Source of the DNA: Temnopleurus reevesii
Taxonomy: Eukaryota > Echinodermata > Echinoidea > Temnopleuroida > Temnopleuridae
NCBI GenBank assembly: GCA_036244855.1
Contig: BQKZ01000383.1
Coordinates: 17,669 to 81,668, forward strand
Reading direction: 5' to 3'
Length of the DNA stretch: 64,000 nt
Shown here: positions 48,701-57,100 of the stretch, piece by piece
How positions within the stretch are numbered: the stretch's first letter is position 1
Layout: every line of letters begins with the position of its first letter
Made by a program: the position numbers and the translations under genes
Notes under the pieces: model-generated
Seen by the model: the letters and a program-made list of their open reading frames with translations, nothing else
Told to the model about the DNA's origin: nothing
Databases searched by the model: none

Positions 48701-51336
48701 ATCAAGGCCCTACTAAATGAGAATTTTAGTTCACTATTGCAAATCACTCATTCTTTGAGATCTTAATCTTCTTTCACAGCCTTCCAATCAACCCAAAAAA
48801 AATTGGACTTCATGGACGATTCTTACTAAAAATTTATTATTCATCGTTTTACATAACACAAGCTTAGAGTTAGTGGTAGAAGACTTGTAAAATACATGTA
48901 CACATTACTCCCACACCCAGGAAAAGTCAAGAAAAAGCTTTAACAAATTTTCACCAAAAATAGAAATTGGTTCAAAGTCAAGACTATAAAAACAACCTTA
49001 CAAAAACAATGTCGGCCAATAAAAATGGCAGTCCAGGGAAACAAGTAGGCCCCTTTCCTTGCCTGTGGGGAATAGCCTGGAATGTGGAGCAGAATATTCC
49101 AATATTTAGGGGGTCAAATATTTGCTCCTCATGCCACAGATCTGGATGGATTTATGATGGGGTCAACTGATTTTGATACCTTGGTGAGGTACCACGGAGA
49201 GAGAGAGAAAGTAGACATTCTTTCCTGTCTGTCCAGTGAGAAAAAGTGAAAATGAAGAGAAAAGCGAAAATGATTTTTAGCCGGAGAGGGTGTGTGCAGC
49301 TCCTCGTAACCGAAACTGCTGGGCTTACGTGTACATGTTGGTGCGCTGCTTAGTCAACCTTGAATAATGCTTTTGCTGCAAATTGTCTACACTTATCAAA
49401 TTGTTATGTGTGTAAATAGGCCTATATTTCTAAGAAATTCTGGCTTATATTGAGCATTGTTAAATAAATTTATCACATAATATATGTTGTTATCTGAAAC
49501 AATAAATCGTTTAGAGTGTATTCGCTCCAAGGTGTGACAATTCAAGTTATGTTTGCACTCTTTCAAAAAAAGGTAGTCATTCTTTATATGAATACAAACA
49601 TGTTTTATATTCAAGAGTCTACTGCAAAATGATCATTGTAATCTGTGTTGTTCAGAAATAAAGGACTATCAATATACTGAACATTTCAGTTTGAAATCTA
49701 CATATGTTTGTAGGAATTTATATTGGTTACCTATTTGACATTCATTTACGTATAAACATGCAATATCACTGTTTGGCCGGCGTTTAATGAAAACAATTGA
49801 TATGAACAATAGAAATATATATATTTGGTGTTAGCTGACACCAAATTCACTATTATCCAGCGTTAACCAGGCATTTATCCAGTCTTTCTAGTCTGATATG
49901 TCACACTCAATGTTTACAGGTCAATTTTTTTTCACACTGATTTATTGTCACTTAAGGCTAGAAAAAATGCCAGAATTTAACCTGAATGTAGGCTGTATGC
50001 AGAGCCTGCAGAACTAGTTTGCGAGCACAAACCCGAGACTTTCGGTATGTGAGTGCAGAGCATGATACAGGGCATGCGCTGTGTGACTACATCACACACA
50101 TACAGCATTGCTCTATGGGGGAGAGCACGAGACACACAATGAGACACACAGTGTATACCCTGTATCACTCTCTGTGTTTGTGCACAACGAAACCAAAGGG
50201 TCTGTTCTTGCAGACTACTGCAGAACTGGGGAATGGGAGAGGGGCGAGAGACCTAAGCCCCCCCCCCCCCCCCAAGAAAAAATATCTCTCTATTTTTTAC
50301 CAGTGTGTGTGTGTGTGTGTATGAGAGTTTTTGTGCACATGTGTGCATGTGTATGTGCCCCCCCCCCTAAAATCATCCCGCCCCTCCTGGTATAAGTGTG
50401 AATGGAGTAAAATGAATACTTCATTAGTGAATTTTAAGTTAAAATTCTCAACTGACTGTACATGAAAAAGCCTGTGGATAGATAAAAGCAGGATGATCAC
50501 AATTTACGGAGGTGCCAACCTGTATCCCAAGACTCCCTACCTGGCATCGATGATGGATGCTTGGTAGATTTATCACCATCTGGTCTTCATTTACCTGGTG
50601 ATCTGTGGTCATTTTCACTTGACCTTGCTACATTCCAAGCAACAGTTACCAGCATATATTTTGATTATTTTGCAGGTTTGATTGAAAGCTGTTAGTTTTC
50701 CCCATTTACATGTACATGTGGCAATATACACAGGTAAGGTAGATACCCTTTTTGCACAAATTGCAAAAATTGTATGCAGCTTGATGGTTTTATGAAATAT
50801 TTTCCTAATGCTTGTCATAATTATCCTAGATTATCATTCCTTGATTGAAATTAGAATCTATCTTTTCATTTATATCATCACCAGTGTACTAAAAATAGCA
50901 TAGATTTTTATTGTGCCAAACAATGTGAAAGCATGTGATCACAAACCAAATTTCTGAAACTTCAAAGAAATTATAAAATCTATTCAGTGATTTTGGGGTT
51001 CTCGTTAGAGTCATTGATTTATTTGCAGATGAAGCCTCTAAAAGTACTGCAGAGGCAGAATACTGTGTTTCCGACACTCACCTTTCTACCGGAAAGTTTG
51101 AGGGTCGAATGCCATCCAGAGTGTTATTAATTTGCAAGCACTGAACCTGAGAAAATAAAATTTATTATCATTATCATAATTTCAAGAGCCCTCACCTCCA
51201 CAATGAGTTGTAATTCTCCATCCCACAGCTTGACGCCGACGCTCTTCGGACTACTGGCATGGTGCAGGCCTCTGATGCTCCCAATAGCGGCCACACCCGA
51301 TGCCATGCCCCCAGAGCCCCCTCCCCAAATGGGCAT
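18059..51336 (-). CDS. FRMD6: FERM-domain protein, FRMD6 (willin)/Expanded type, 14 coding exons
   Basis: Fourteen coding exons, given below, join in phase to 740 codons plus stop (human FRMD6 is about 620). Residues 1-30 are Gly/Ala/Ser-rich. The FERM domain covers about 30-320. F1 has SVGVKLWDGELQLIVE, LYDQVCFMLSIKEAQLFGL and KISKYAPKGWK. F2 has LCREEACFVLASYALQADMG, FEPASYFPEW and IIKHVPSMHRDQ. F3 has IWLGICTKGIHLYE, YLLCEYPWGDIKRLIFQ and KRFELLVEGVSDGRKITYY. Then come HLLRLCKLTHAFQMQ and KKRYRESYISGDISWSDLD, blocks in the same order as in FRMD6. Residues 360-740 are Ser/Thr-rich and low in complexity, without a recognised domain; I saw no PPxY motif. FRMD6/Expanded proteins act at the apical cortex upstream of Hippo kinases; that role is known for the family and inferred here. 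A duplicated copy of exon 12 would add 39 residues if spliced in. Confidence 0.92.
19456..19644. mobile_element. Diverged relative of the GGTGTTGCTCAAAA MITE family
   Basis: Left aggggaagttgctagaaaat, right ttctagcaacgttcccta; the interior gcaaattgcagttgactgg resembles the interiors of the copies at 1106 and 6535. Sits just past exon 13a of the FRMD6-like gene. Confidence 0.6.
19754..19911 (-). CDS. FRMD6: FRMD6-like exon 13, copy a (complete)
   Basis: 158 nt, acceptor GTTGTTTCAG, donor GATGAG|GTAATG, phase 1 in and 0 out. It codes for GGSNRHSAAMSDVSSHKEHN, then a Ser-rich run, EPGKPVQSEAAAMLSESEWA and SDDE. Confidence 0.82.
20310..20426 (-). CDS. FRMD6: FRMD6-like exon 12, copy a
   Basis: 117 nt, acceptor ACTTTACAG, donor CTCTG|GTAAGC, phase 1 in and out. 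It codes for DDDMSLYKPMSIPGTTIMQL followed by DSHQTLLPSATREDMLLYS. No domain is recognised; it belongs to the Ser/Thr-rich C-terminal half. Confidence 0.8.
21217..21362 (+). mobile_element. LINE ORF2 endonuclease-RT linker fragment
   Basis: Plus-strand frame EAVTNYNSLLQTVLDEQAPV followed by KQRRVTIRPNTQWYNEEISA, the 'D..AP.K...V..RP..PWY...I' linker typical of CR1/Jockey-like ORF2. It ends exactly at the single N at 21363, between two copies of a duplicated exon block. Confidence 0.75.
21364..21469 (-). pseudogene. FRMD6-like exon 13, copy b, truncated at an assembly N
   Basis: Starts with a normal acceptor (GTTGTTTCAG) and codes for GGSNRHSAAMSDVSSHKEHN-type sequence, with an Arg-to-Gln type change in the overlapping frame. 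It stops at the single N at 21363 after GKPV, about 50 bases short of the full exon 13. Beyond the N lies a LINE fragment, so the exon has no donor here. Confidence 0.7.
21873..21989 (-). CDS. FRMD6: FRMD6-like exon 12, copy b
   Basis: 117 nt, acceptor CGATTCTACAG, donor ATTCAG|GTATGC, phase 1 in and out. It codes for DDDMSLYKPMSIPGRTIMQL followed by DSHQTLLPSATREDMLLYS. It is nearly identical in protein to copy a at 20310-20426. Both copies have good splice sites, and because the exon is a multiple of three either or both could be included. Confidence 0.7.
22728..22931 (-). CDS. FRMD6: FRMD6-like exon 11
   Basis: 204 nt between acceptor TCTATTTTGCAG and donor GTGAGG|GTAGGT, phase 1 in and out. 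It codes for EKKRYRESYISGDISWSDLD (FRMD6 '[20 protein letters not shown]') and then a Ser/Thr/Val-rich stretch with a SVATSGIVSDERSP segment. Confidence 0.92.
23466..23563 (-). CDS. FRMD6: FRMD6-like exon 10 (intact copy a)
   Basis: 98 nt between acceptor TTACTTCCCAG and donor CTCAG|GTAATT. It codes for SKHLLRLCKLTHAFQMQTQT and then LVERARIRESAS, the helix that follows the FERM domain (FRMD6 'SRHLLQLLSNSHRLYM'). Two further copies of this exon lie just upstream at 23623-23713 and about 23841-23920. Confidence 0.9.
23623..23713 (-). pseudogene. Exon 10 copy b: tandem duplicate with an intact acceptor but no donor
   Basis: The acceptor TTACTTCCCAG is retained and the frame matches the phase of exon 9. 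It codes for SKYILRLCKLTHAFQMQIQT, then LVESARIRC and TAA. The donor region of copy a is replaced, so inclusion would end the protein just after the FERM domain. It could be a decayed duplicate, a poison exon or an alternative 3' terminal exon. Confidence 0.7.
23841..23920 (-). pseudogene. Exon 10 copy c: degenerate tandem duplicate
   Basis: A third copy with a weak acceptor (ATCTGACTAG), small deletions and an in-frame TAG after GTTCAAA. It is recognisable from GAGACTGTATAAGCTTATGC and the GATGGAGAGAGCACAGATCA stretch. It is too damaged to code. Confidence 0.6.
24465..24568 (-). mobile_element. Candidate tRNA-derived SINE fragment
   Basis: The minus strand carries a canonical RNA polymerase III B box, GGTTCGAAGCC (24479-24489), preceded by a GC-richer segment (gtggcatgctcctgaaatc) that could hold a degenerate A box. 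It cannot fold as an intact tRNA by eye. Intronic in the FRMD6-like gene. Confidence 0.35.
24762..24838 (-). CDS. FRMD6: FRMD6-like exon 9
   Basis: 77 nt between acceptor TATCTTCCAG and donor GCCAA|GTAAGT, phase 0 in and 2 out. It codes for KKRFELLVEGVSDGRKITYY followed by TCTEAK, the end of F3 (FRMD6 '[20 protein letters not shown]'). Confidence 0.92.
25625..25693 (-). CDS. FRMD6: FRMD6-like exon 8
   Basis: 69 nt between acceptor ATAATTCAG and donor TTCCAG|GTAAGT, phase 0. It codes for DSSDGKYLLCEYPWGDIKRL and then IFQ, parallel to '[20 protein letters not shown]'. Confidence 0.92.
27082..27147 (-). CDS. FRMD6: FRMD6-like exon 7
   Basis: 66 nt between acceptor TTAATTTTACAG and donor TATGAG|GTAAAT, phase 0. 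It codes for TKTEQVPSIWLGICTKGIHL followed by YE, the first strands of the F3 (PH-like) lobe, parallel to 'SLTLGLTMRGIQIFQ'. Confidence 0.9.
28448..28485. other. Nextera/Tn5 mosaic-end junction adaptor left in the assembly
   Basis: ctgtctcttatacacatct followed at once by its reverse complement agatgtgtataagagacag: two 19-bp Tn5 mosaic ends head to head, the junction adaptor of transposase mate-pair libraries. It abuts the N run. It is not biological sequence, and peptides from it (CIRDS, VYKRQ types) should be ignored. Confidence 0.97.
28486..28619. other. Assembly gap (134 N)
   Basis: A run of N in a GA-rich low-complexity tract, bordered by adaptor on the left and poly-C on the right. Confidence 0.99.
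29147..29289. mobile_element. MITE with GCCTGTTGCAT termini and a possible 7-bp target duplication
   Basis: Left gcctgttgcataaaactttt, right ttcatgcaacaggcc; inverted termini of about 30 bases with mismatches. cctggag flanks both ends (29141-29147, 29290-29296), a candidate target-site duplication. Intronic in the FRMD6-like gene. Confidence 0.7.
31207..31362 (-). CDS. FRMD6: FRMD6-like exon 6
   Basis: Acceptor CATTTTGCAG, donor AAGAAG|GTCAGT, 156 nt, phase 0. It codes for VIKRRGENYIIKHVPSMHRD, then QKGTSPALAQKAFIREAATT and HHMHFYRLKK, matching '[36 protein letters not shown]'-type sequence in FRMD6. Confidence 0.95.
31826..32974. mobile_element. Candidate DNA element marked by a 35-base inverted pair
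   Basis: gtgacgtcatggaaaaaaca (31826-31845, followed by a GAGCGTG word) is mirrored at 32941-32974 (gtgacgtcacggaaaaaaca on the minus strand, followed by GAGCGTCG). The enclosed 1.1 kb is more CG-rich than the surrounding intron. True ends are probably further out; no transposase frame seen. Confidence 0.4.
33215..33401 (-). CDS. FRMD6: FRMD6-like exon 5
   Basis: Acceptor ATGATTACAG, donor AATGG|GTAAGA, 187 nt. It codes for the F2 lobe: DDVTRNHYYLQLKQNVLQAP, then CREEACFVLASYALQADMGN and HVGRYFEPASYFPEW. This is the most strongly FRMD6-like block in the window. Confidence 0.95.
34563..34642 (-). CDS. FRMD6: FRMD6-like exon 4
   Basis: Acceptor TTTTATTTCAG, donor TTAAA|GTAAGT region, 80 nt, phase 0 in and 2 out. 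It codes for GRDKTGKPLLSFYLKVQLYV and then EHVSLLK, matching the FRMD6 segment '[20 protein letters not shown]'. Confidence 0.88.
38243..38740. repeat. Three-copy tandem repeat, unit about 185-210 bp
   Basis: The core gcacactccccctact plus the following gaaaattaaactctcctc recurs at 38265, 38449 and 38659, with shared flanks (attaccattatgaacataac, ttttccatgttgaaaaca). Intronic in the FRMD6-like gene. Confidence 0.85.
42936..43065. mobile_element. 130-bp palindromic MITE, copy 2
   Basis: Same length and sequence plan as 44598-44727 with a few changes (agccccagtcacataggacc at the left, ttgtttccagggtcctatg at the right). No matching 3-bp flank remains. Confidence 0.8.
43501..44066. mobile_element. 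Foldback element of about 560 bp with long inverted arms
   Basis: Left arm gaggaaccgactcctg...gaaaatttgagcaaaatcgg...gttatgagttttcatattc; the right arm is its inverse (ttttgctcaaatttccataa ... ccaggaggtagttccc). Arms of about 150-200 bases at perhaps 75 percent identity by eye. Sits 110 bases downstream of FRMD6-like exon 3. Confidence 0.7.
44179..44261 (-). CDS. FRMD6: FRMD6-like exon 3
   Basis: Acceptor TTTCTTGCAG, donor GAC|GTAAGT, 83 nt. It codes for ENGEFEFLDLKTKISKYAPK followed by GWKSDSND, matching the 'ELSQKLYKYCPKEWKK' segment of FRMD6. Confidence 0.9.
44403..45206. repeat. Tandem intron duplication, unit 1 (carries the MITE)
   Basis: From gtgttaagccaatgaacacc to cagcttgtcaaatgaaag. 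It aligns along its length with 45207-45876 (atagcactcagactgttttc, gaaaaatgtctggtgtatac, gaggaatccccgcaaattat) apart from the 130-bp MITE and small indels. Confidence 0.85.
44598..44727. mobile_element. 130-bp palindromic MITE flanked by TAA (Harbinger-like), copy 1
   Basis: Termini gccccggtcacataggaccc and its inverse. The arms run nearly the full length (ggaagcaacacgattcaccc against gggtgaatcgtgttgcttcc), so the strand forms a long hairpin with a short loop. TAA flanks both sides (44595-44597, 44728-44730), and the duplicate locus near 45399 has a single TAA and no element. TWA target duplications are typical of PIF/Harbinger elements. Confidence 0.85.
45207..45876. repeat. Tandem intron duplication, unit 2 (no MITE)
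   Basis: Second copy of the unit, ending about 20 bases from the donor of FRMD6-like exon 2. It differs from unit 1 by a few percent substitutions, small indels and absence of the MITE. Confidence 0.85.
45896..45986 (-). CDS. FRMD6: FRMD6-like exon 2
   Basis: Acceptor CTTCTTTACAG, donor CGAG|GTATGT, 91 nt, phase 0 in and 1 out. It codes for GKAKVQDLYDQVCFMLSIKE and then AQLFGLTILR, matching the F1 helix 'QVCDLLRLKDCHLFGL' of FRMD6. Confidence 0.9.
48500..48706 (+). mobile_element. LINE/SINE 3' tail remnant
   Basis: Ends in tgtcaataaagtgatacaaa followed by atcaaatcaa, a plus-strand tail resembling the 3' ends of CR1/L2-like elements. No coding part remains and the left edge is a guess. Confidence 0.4.
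50302..50320. repeat. (TG)n microsatellite with nearby poly-C runs
   Basis: gtgtgtgt of about nine units, with C runs at about 50259-50273 and 50359-50366. Confidence 0.9.
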
Positions 51337-51614
51337 GGCTAGGCATAGGAGGCGCCCCCTGCCTCCCGGCCCTCAAACCCCTTCACAAAGGAGGCTCAGC
51401 TTCTTTGTCTGGTGGGTGCTCACGCTGCAGAAGTGCAGCCTTCGATCTCCAGCTCTTGATATCAGCAGATGCAACTCCCTATGCTTTGCCCGCTGGAAGG
51501 TGTGTTTTCCACACGGTCGTAGGACGATGGCGGAGGAATTGAAGGACTATTCCAGTGATTGGTCTACTTTTTATGTTGCTTCTATGATCTGGAAACTACT
51601 TGTTCATGTTCGAT
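51196..51614 (-). CDS. FRMD6: FRMD6-like exon 1 (5' UTR plus residues 1-47)
   Basis: Acceptor TTTTCTTTCAG precedes 51614. Coding starts at ATG 51336 and ends at donor GTGGAG|GTGAGG (phase 0). The upstream acceptor implies at least one further 5' exon, which I could not place. The N-terminal 30 residues are low-complexity; the FERM F1 strand starts at SVGVKLWDGE. Confidence 0.8.
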
Positions 51615-52817
51615 CTGAAAGAAAATACAAGAAGAGGAATTGTTATTTCGGATATGACATCATAATCATTATCTTTCTTTGGCAAGAGCACCTACAGTGC
51701 AATTCAAAATTCTTTTGACTACCTAATATAATAATAAAGCTGAAAATAGTGTCACAATGGGATTACTGGATCATATCAATTGTTTTGAGCGATCTTCATG
51801 ATAACAGGTAGCAAGGAATTCTGACTTGCACTGTATGCATATTGGGCAAAAATAACAATGGCAGCAGCATTTTTTACAACTTAAAATATAAACGTTTCAA
51901 TAAAGCCTCACTAACAGTAGGGTACATCCCACATCTGATCATTACCACAATCAAGAGAATTAGAATATAAACAAAATCAGAATCGGCTTTTTCAAAATAT
52001 CCCTTTCCTCTTACCCAGAAATAATTTTCATGCATCAGATTCCTCTTTTAAGATATCGCACTGACTTCCTGAGCAAAAAATAACATTTTCCTCTTAAAAA
52101 TAGCTTGAATGGTAAAAATCCTGAGACAAATTTAGGCACCACCCCGTCTGGAGTAACCACAATTGATACGGACGCCTTTGTTCGCTTTCTGTCGAAGCAT
52201 TGACTTTGGCTTTGTGGAGGGAGGGGGGCAAAACCTGCGATTGACCTTTGTGAACTGGAATGAATTTTAATCCATTTTCTTCTTTTATGTTTGAATTTTT
52301 TTCAGAAGATTGCAAGTGAACACAAACCGGTGCGGCCGAATCTTGTGTTGTGTACAAGGGTCATTTAAGGACGAATGAGTCATCGGCCAGTTAATTTCAA
52401 AGAGACAAAGAAGGAAAAAAAATCTTATAATCTACAAATTCCTATTTTCCTGTTGACCTAATGCTATCCATTAGCTGTTTTTTATGACCAGTATCAATTC
52501 AAAGCACTATCTGTATGTATTTTATCATGATTTGATTTGATTTTATTTTATTTGTCAGATATAACATATACGATACCGTGACAAGGATAACCCATGAAAG
52601 CCGAAAGGCTTATTTCCAATGGGGTCCTTACTATAAGTACAACATACATCATAAAACAAAAAATAAAATCAACAAAATACAACCATGACCAAGAGAATAC
52701 AACAATAAACAACAAAAATCAACAAATACAACAATAATCAATTCAAAGTGTTACATAGAAAACAAATTTGGTAAAACGCCTAACGAAAAGACAGTAAACA
52801 ACTCGCATTTAAAAGAA

Positions 52818-52904
52818 CATCATAAACAACATCATAAAAAACAACATAAACAACATCATAAAAACAACATAAACAACATCATAAAAACAACATAAACAAC
52901 ATCC
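52818..52904. repeat. Minisatellite in the LINE 3' UTR
   Basis: About four copies of a 23-base unit, variants of ATAAACAACATCATAAAAAC, placed between the ORF2 end and the LINE tail. Confidence 0.8.
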
Positions 52905-52981
52905 AAAAACGAAAAAGAAAAGGGTAAGTCAATAAACGTACAGAGTGGATATAAATATGAGAGTTTGTCTAATCAACTAAT

Positions 52982-53148
52982 TTAAGGAGAGGACTTATTT
53001 AGAAGATAATGTTTCAACACCTTTTTAAACTGCATAAAGTTCTTGATTGCTCTTATATGATCTGGTAGGGAGTTCCATAATATAATTCCATTATAGCAAA
53101 AACAATTTCCAGTTTGACTTTTCCGTTTAGGAACTACAAAATTATACC
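52982..53148 (-). CDS. LINE ORF2 C-terminal fragment
   Basis: Open frame YNFVVPKRKSQTGNCFCYNG followed by IILWNSLPDHIRAIKNFMQF, ending in TAA. The 'WNSLP' block is typical of the C-terminus of CR1/Jockey-like ORF2. It probably continues the RT at 53734-54120 across the gap. Confidence 0.75.
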
Positions 53149-53593
53149 NNNNNNNNNNNNNNNNNNNNNNNNNNNNNNNNNNNNNNNNNNNNNNNNNNNN
53201 NNNNNNNNNNNNNNNNNNNNNNNNNNNNNNNNNNNNNNNNNNNNNNNNNNNNNNNNNNNNNNNNNNNNNNNNNNNNNNNNNNNNNNNNNNNNNNNNNNNN
53301 NNNNNNNNNNNNNNNNNNNNNNNNNNNNNNNNNNNNNNNNNNNNNNNNNNNNNNNNNNNNNNNNNNNNNNNNNNNNNNNNNNNNNNNNNNNNNNNNNNNN
53401 NNNNNNNNNNNNNNNNNNNNNNNNNNNNNNNNNNNNNNNNNNNNNNNNNNNNNNNNNNNNNNNNNNNNNNNNNNNNNNNNNNNNNNNNNNNNNNNNNNNN
53501 NNNNNNNNNNNNNNNNNNNNNNNNNNNNNNNNNNNNNNNNNNNNNNNNNNNNNNNNNNNNNNNNNNNNNNNNNNNNNNNNNNNNNNNNNNNNN
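53149..53593. other. Assembly gap (445 N)
   Basis: A run of N inside the LINE, between its RT fragment and its ORF2 C-terminus. Confidence 0.99.
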
Positions 53594-53733
53594 TTTTTAG
53601 GGGCGTTCCCAACTAAGCCAACATAAAAATGAAGAAAAAATATTATAAAATATATGAAACACATTTGGACTCTCTTTCAGTGAAAAGGGTATTGATAAGG
53701 ATATAATACATAAATACAGATCAACTTGTATTT

Positions 53734-54120
53734 TCATAATAGTACCCCTTTATTTAGTTGATTGTTACAGTTGACTATAAAATCCTTGGCAAACCTTGAT
53801 TTTCCACGTGAACTAAATATAATGCTTTCGGTCTTTCCAATATGTAAACTGAGCTTGTTTGCTGTCATCCAGCTGACGCAATTTGATATTTCTGTGCTAA
53901 GTTTTTCCCCAATCAGCTTTGGATAAGAGCCGGAATATAACAAAACACTGTCATCTGCATATAAAAGTAACTTACTGTCGTTGATACAAATATTCATATC
54001 ATTAATGTAACACATAAAGAGGATGGGTCCCAAAATACTGCCCTGTGGAACTCCGCAAGTAATTGGCTTTAAGTCAGAAAATACATTTTGCATGAAGACT
54101 ACCTGCTGTCGATTGGTCAT
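53734..54120 (-). CDS. LINE ORF2 reverse transcriptase fragment
   Basis: 128 residues holding the RT palm: the TCGVPQGSILGPILF block, the YADD active site with its two aspartates, and the WMTANKLSLHIGKT block. It starts at TNRQQVVF, equivalent to the 'SYLTNRxQxV' segment, and ends before the thumb. The endonuclease domain is absent. It is not a host gene. Confidence 0.85.
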   Translation of the reverse strand: MTNRQQVVFMQNVFSDLKPITCGVPQGSILGPILFMCYINDMNICINDSKLLLYADDSVLLYSGSYPKLIGEKLSTEISNCVSWMTANKLSLHIGKTESIIFSSRGKSRFAKDFIVNCNNQLNKGVLL

Positions 54121-57100
54121 GAATCAAAGTAGGAGAAACAAATAATTGCACAGAATCATAAGAGAATTCAATTTGAGGACCCCTTCCCCAGGAAAAAAAA
54201 TACATGTAGAATATATGTTTTCAAGGTAAATCTACATGTAATCTAAATTTTGAAACCTATGTTACATTGAACTGCTACATGTAATTGGCAAGGACCAATA
54301 TTGTTATGCATATTGCATAATATTCATAGAAAAATAGCATCACCTTCAACAAAATAGCAATTATTCTATCTGCAAATCATGCAAATTTCTTGTAATGGTA
54401 AATCAAATAAATTCAAATAGCAGATTACACAATTTTGAGTCCCTACTTGCATACAGGCTCAAAAGAATCCCCCAAAATAAAGAAAAAGTTATAAAGCAAC
54501 CAGCAAATGGATCAGTAAAAACATGAAAACGTGCCCCGTGTAAACAGTTTTGTTCAACCTAAATCAAAACTGTTCTGCTTTTTGCGAAACAAATTGGGAG
54601 TAAACAGGAGATAAATGAAGAGACTGCTCTGACATGATAAAATACTTTTCAATACAATTGTTGACACAGAAACATAGCAGCCAGGGGCAGAATTCCCTGG
54701 GTATTATTCCATGTTTACTAATGACTTGAAAGATAAATAGGAGCTCGTGATATGAACTATCCAAAGTGAATTTCGATCTGAAAAATCTACTTTTGATCTG
54801 TTCGTTTGACAGCACTAACGAGGGTCAACCACCTGCAAGATTTTGCACTAACCTACATACCCGTACGAGTACCCGTACACACATACATTTTAATTTTTTT
54901 TTACTACTACATCTCTACTTTATTTTTCTATATTTTTCTACACTATAAAACATGTTTGTCATTTCCACAATGGTAAACAGTCCCAAAATATAAGTATGTA
55001 GGATAATAAAAATTGGAATTTGCATAACAAGACATTTGAAGAAAATATGTTTTTCTATGAGAAATACAAGTACGCCATAGGTAATCATCTATGATATACT
55101 TGAGCAGTATATAAGCACTGAATTTTGTTATACATTGAAGAAAAAACACACGTCTACATTCAGGAATGATTGACAATTCTGCAATTTTGTAATTCTGTAG
55201 ACCTTTATCTATCATAAAATACATCCTGAGTTACACAAATTGGTAACAAAATACCTATATCAATTGGCGAAAATTGTTAATTACAAAATGGACCCAGACA
55301 CATACATGTACTGTATCACAGGTCAGTATTATTAACAATTCAATTTGAAGCTTGTTTGCTTGTGAAAGAGCCACATACTTTGAGAGATTAAGTCTAGATA
55401 AGCTCATAAATTGTGATAATGTAAGCTTTTAATCCTTGATGAGGCCCAAGCTGATTATTTTGAGTTCTTTTATCTGAACTTATGACTATGAATATAAAGA
55501 AACTGTGTCAAATTTCTCTAGATTTAGACTGGCATTTTTATATAAAAAATAGCCATAAACCTTGAAGGTTTAAAAGACACAGCTTACAGTGTTACTATTT
55601 TGGGAGAAATAAGTGAAGGTAAATTATAGAGTAAAAATTGGGCTGCTGCCCCCCCCCCCCCCCCCTCCCACTTTTATTTAGTCATTACTTGGAAGCCTAT
55701 GCTCTGCAAGTGTGTAAAAGGTGTAATAAACAGCCTCCCCCCCCCCACCTTCCATAACGTTCCACAGTACCTGCATGTACATGTGAACATACAGTATATC
55801 GAGAGCTTCTTTGCTTCCATTTTACTTCTAAAGATCATCTTTTCCCTCAAAAGCATCTAAAAATATACAAAGGTTTTGAGAGTTTGGCGGGAACCAAGAA
55901 TTAGCCTATTTATAAATACATTTTGTAAACCTACAATTTGGGTTGAAAAAGAGAGAAAGAAAGAACTTCCCACACGGGACAGATTTATCTATAGATGTGC
56001 ACTCACGTTGAAAAGACACTTTTTTTTTAAATGGTTTGGTTTGTTGCATTTTACAAATTGCAGCCTGTCAGGGGGGCAATGTATTTTTATGACTCCTAAA
56101 TTCAGCTGAAAGCAGGTTGATTTTCTATATGAATCTTTACATGTCATCTTTTCTTTTCTCTTTTGCCTCAAGGCAAATATTTCACTCACAATTGAACATA
56201 TATTCTGCTAATATTATTTCATATACTTTGACACGTGTTACGTAGCATGCATGGTATTGTCCGGTTGCAAAATGTGCATGCTGGCAGCCTTCAAAAGAAT
56301 TCACCAAATACTGCAAACATTTCATCTTGTGTCACAAATATTACAAGCATTTAATATCTATAGATCCTCTTTAATTTTACTTGTGATTTGTACGTTAAAT
56401 GTAATTATATTGCTTTACGTGTCACATGTTCTCCATGATAACCTACATTACTAGCAAAGGAGCATGCTGCATTCATTTCAAGAAAACTGCTCAAAGATCG
56501 CTGTAGTTCTACTATGAAGCACACAGCATATATGCTTCTTTGCTTGCGGAATGCCAGTTTCGCTCACATTCTTGTCTCCATTTTCCAAAACAGCCTCCAT
56601 CTCCCGAAGACTGAAAATTACGCGACAGAATGGCAGCCACCTGCCCTCCATTCATCCCTTCTCTTTCTAGTCCCTTCTCTCGTTCTTCATCTCTCTCTCT
56701 CCATCTCTGACCCTCCAAGCAAACTGGGCCAATCAACAAGGAATGTGAGGTTACCGTAGCAACTGCTCAGGGACCGCCTCAACAAACTGAAATCTTACAC
56801 TGCCTTTAAGTTGAGAAGTCAAAAAGCTAAGCTCCTAGTAGAATAGAAGGTTGGTTTCTATAACCACATCTAAATATTCAAGTTCCTGCTTCATACTCAA
56901 ATAGTCCCAAAGAATAATGACAACATGATGATGATGAATTGGAAGTAAAATTTAGATTTGATGGTTTACTCTTAAAATTCATTATGAGCCTGAATTCAAT
57001 TTTGCCTGGAAATTGGCATTCCTGGACAAAAAAAAATGATACAATGCTTTTTTAATTTTCCTGTTCCTGTATCATAGTGACAGTTTGAAAAAAGATAAAA

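Larger units (their letters stand above)
45987..51195. other. Intron 1 of the FRMD6-like gene
   Basis: About 5.2 kb between exons 1 and 2, mostly AT-rich, with a LINE-like tail (48500-48706), an 11-bp perfect hairpin (47823-47851) and the TG/poly-C tract near 50.3 kb. Confidence 0.6.
52528..54120 (-). mobile_element. 5'-truncated LINE (CR1/L2-like non-LTR retrotransposon) interrupted by an N gap
   Basis: Read on the minus strand. 53734-54120 codes for reverse transcriptase blocks: CGVPQGSILGPILFMCYIND, then the catalytic LLYADDSV motif, then NKLSLHIGKTESIIF. A 445-base gap follows. 52982-53148 is the ORF2 C-terminus (GIILWNSLPDHIRAIKNFMQ and then FKKVLKHYLLNKSSP, stop). A 3' UTR with the 'gaccccattggaaataagcc' type follows and ends in AT-rich TTTG repeats near 52530, the tail style of CR1/L2-like elements. 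The RT frame is closed by a stop just before its first Met, so the 5' end is lost or mutated. Confidence 0.8.

Noticed and set aside
51203..51718. 171-codon plus-strand frame opposite FRMD6-like exon 1
   Set aside because: Antisense of a coding/5' UTR exon; Pro-rich from GC content, no family resemblance.
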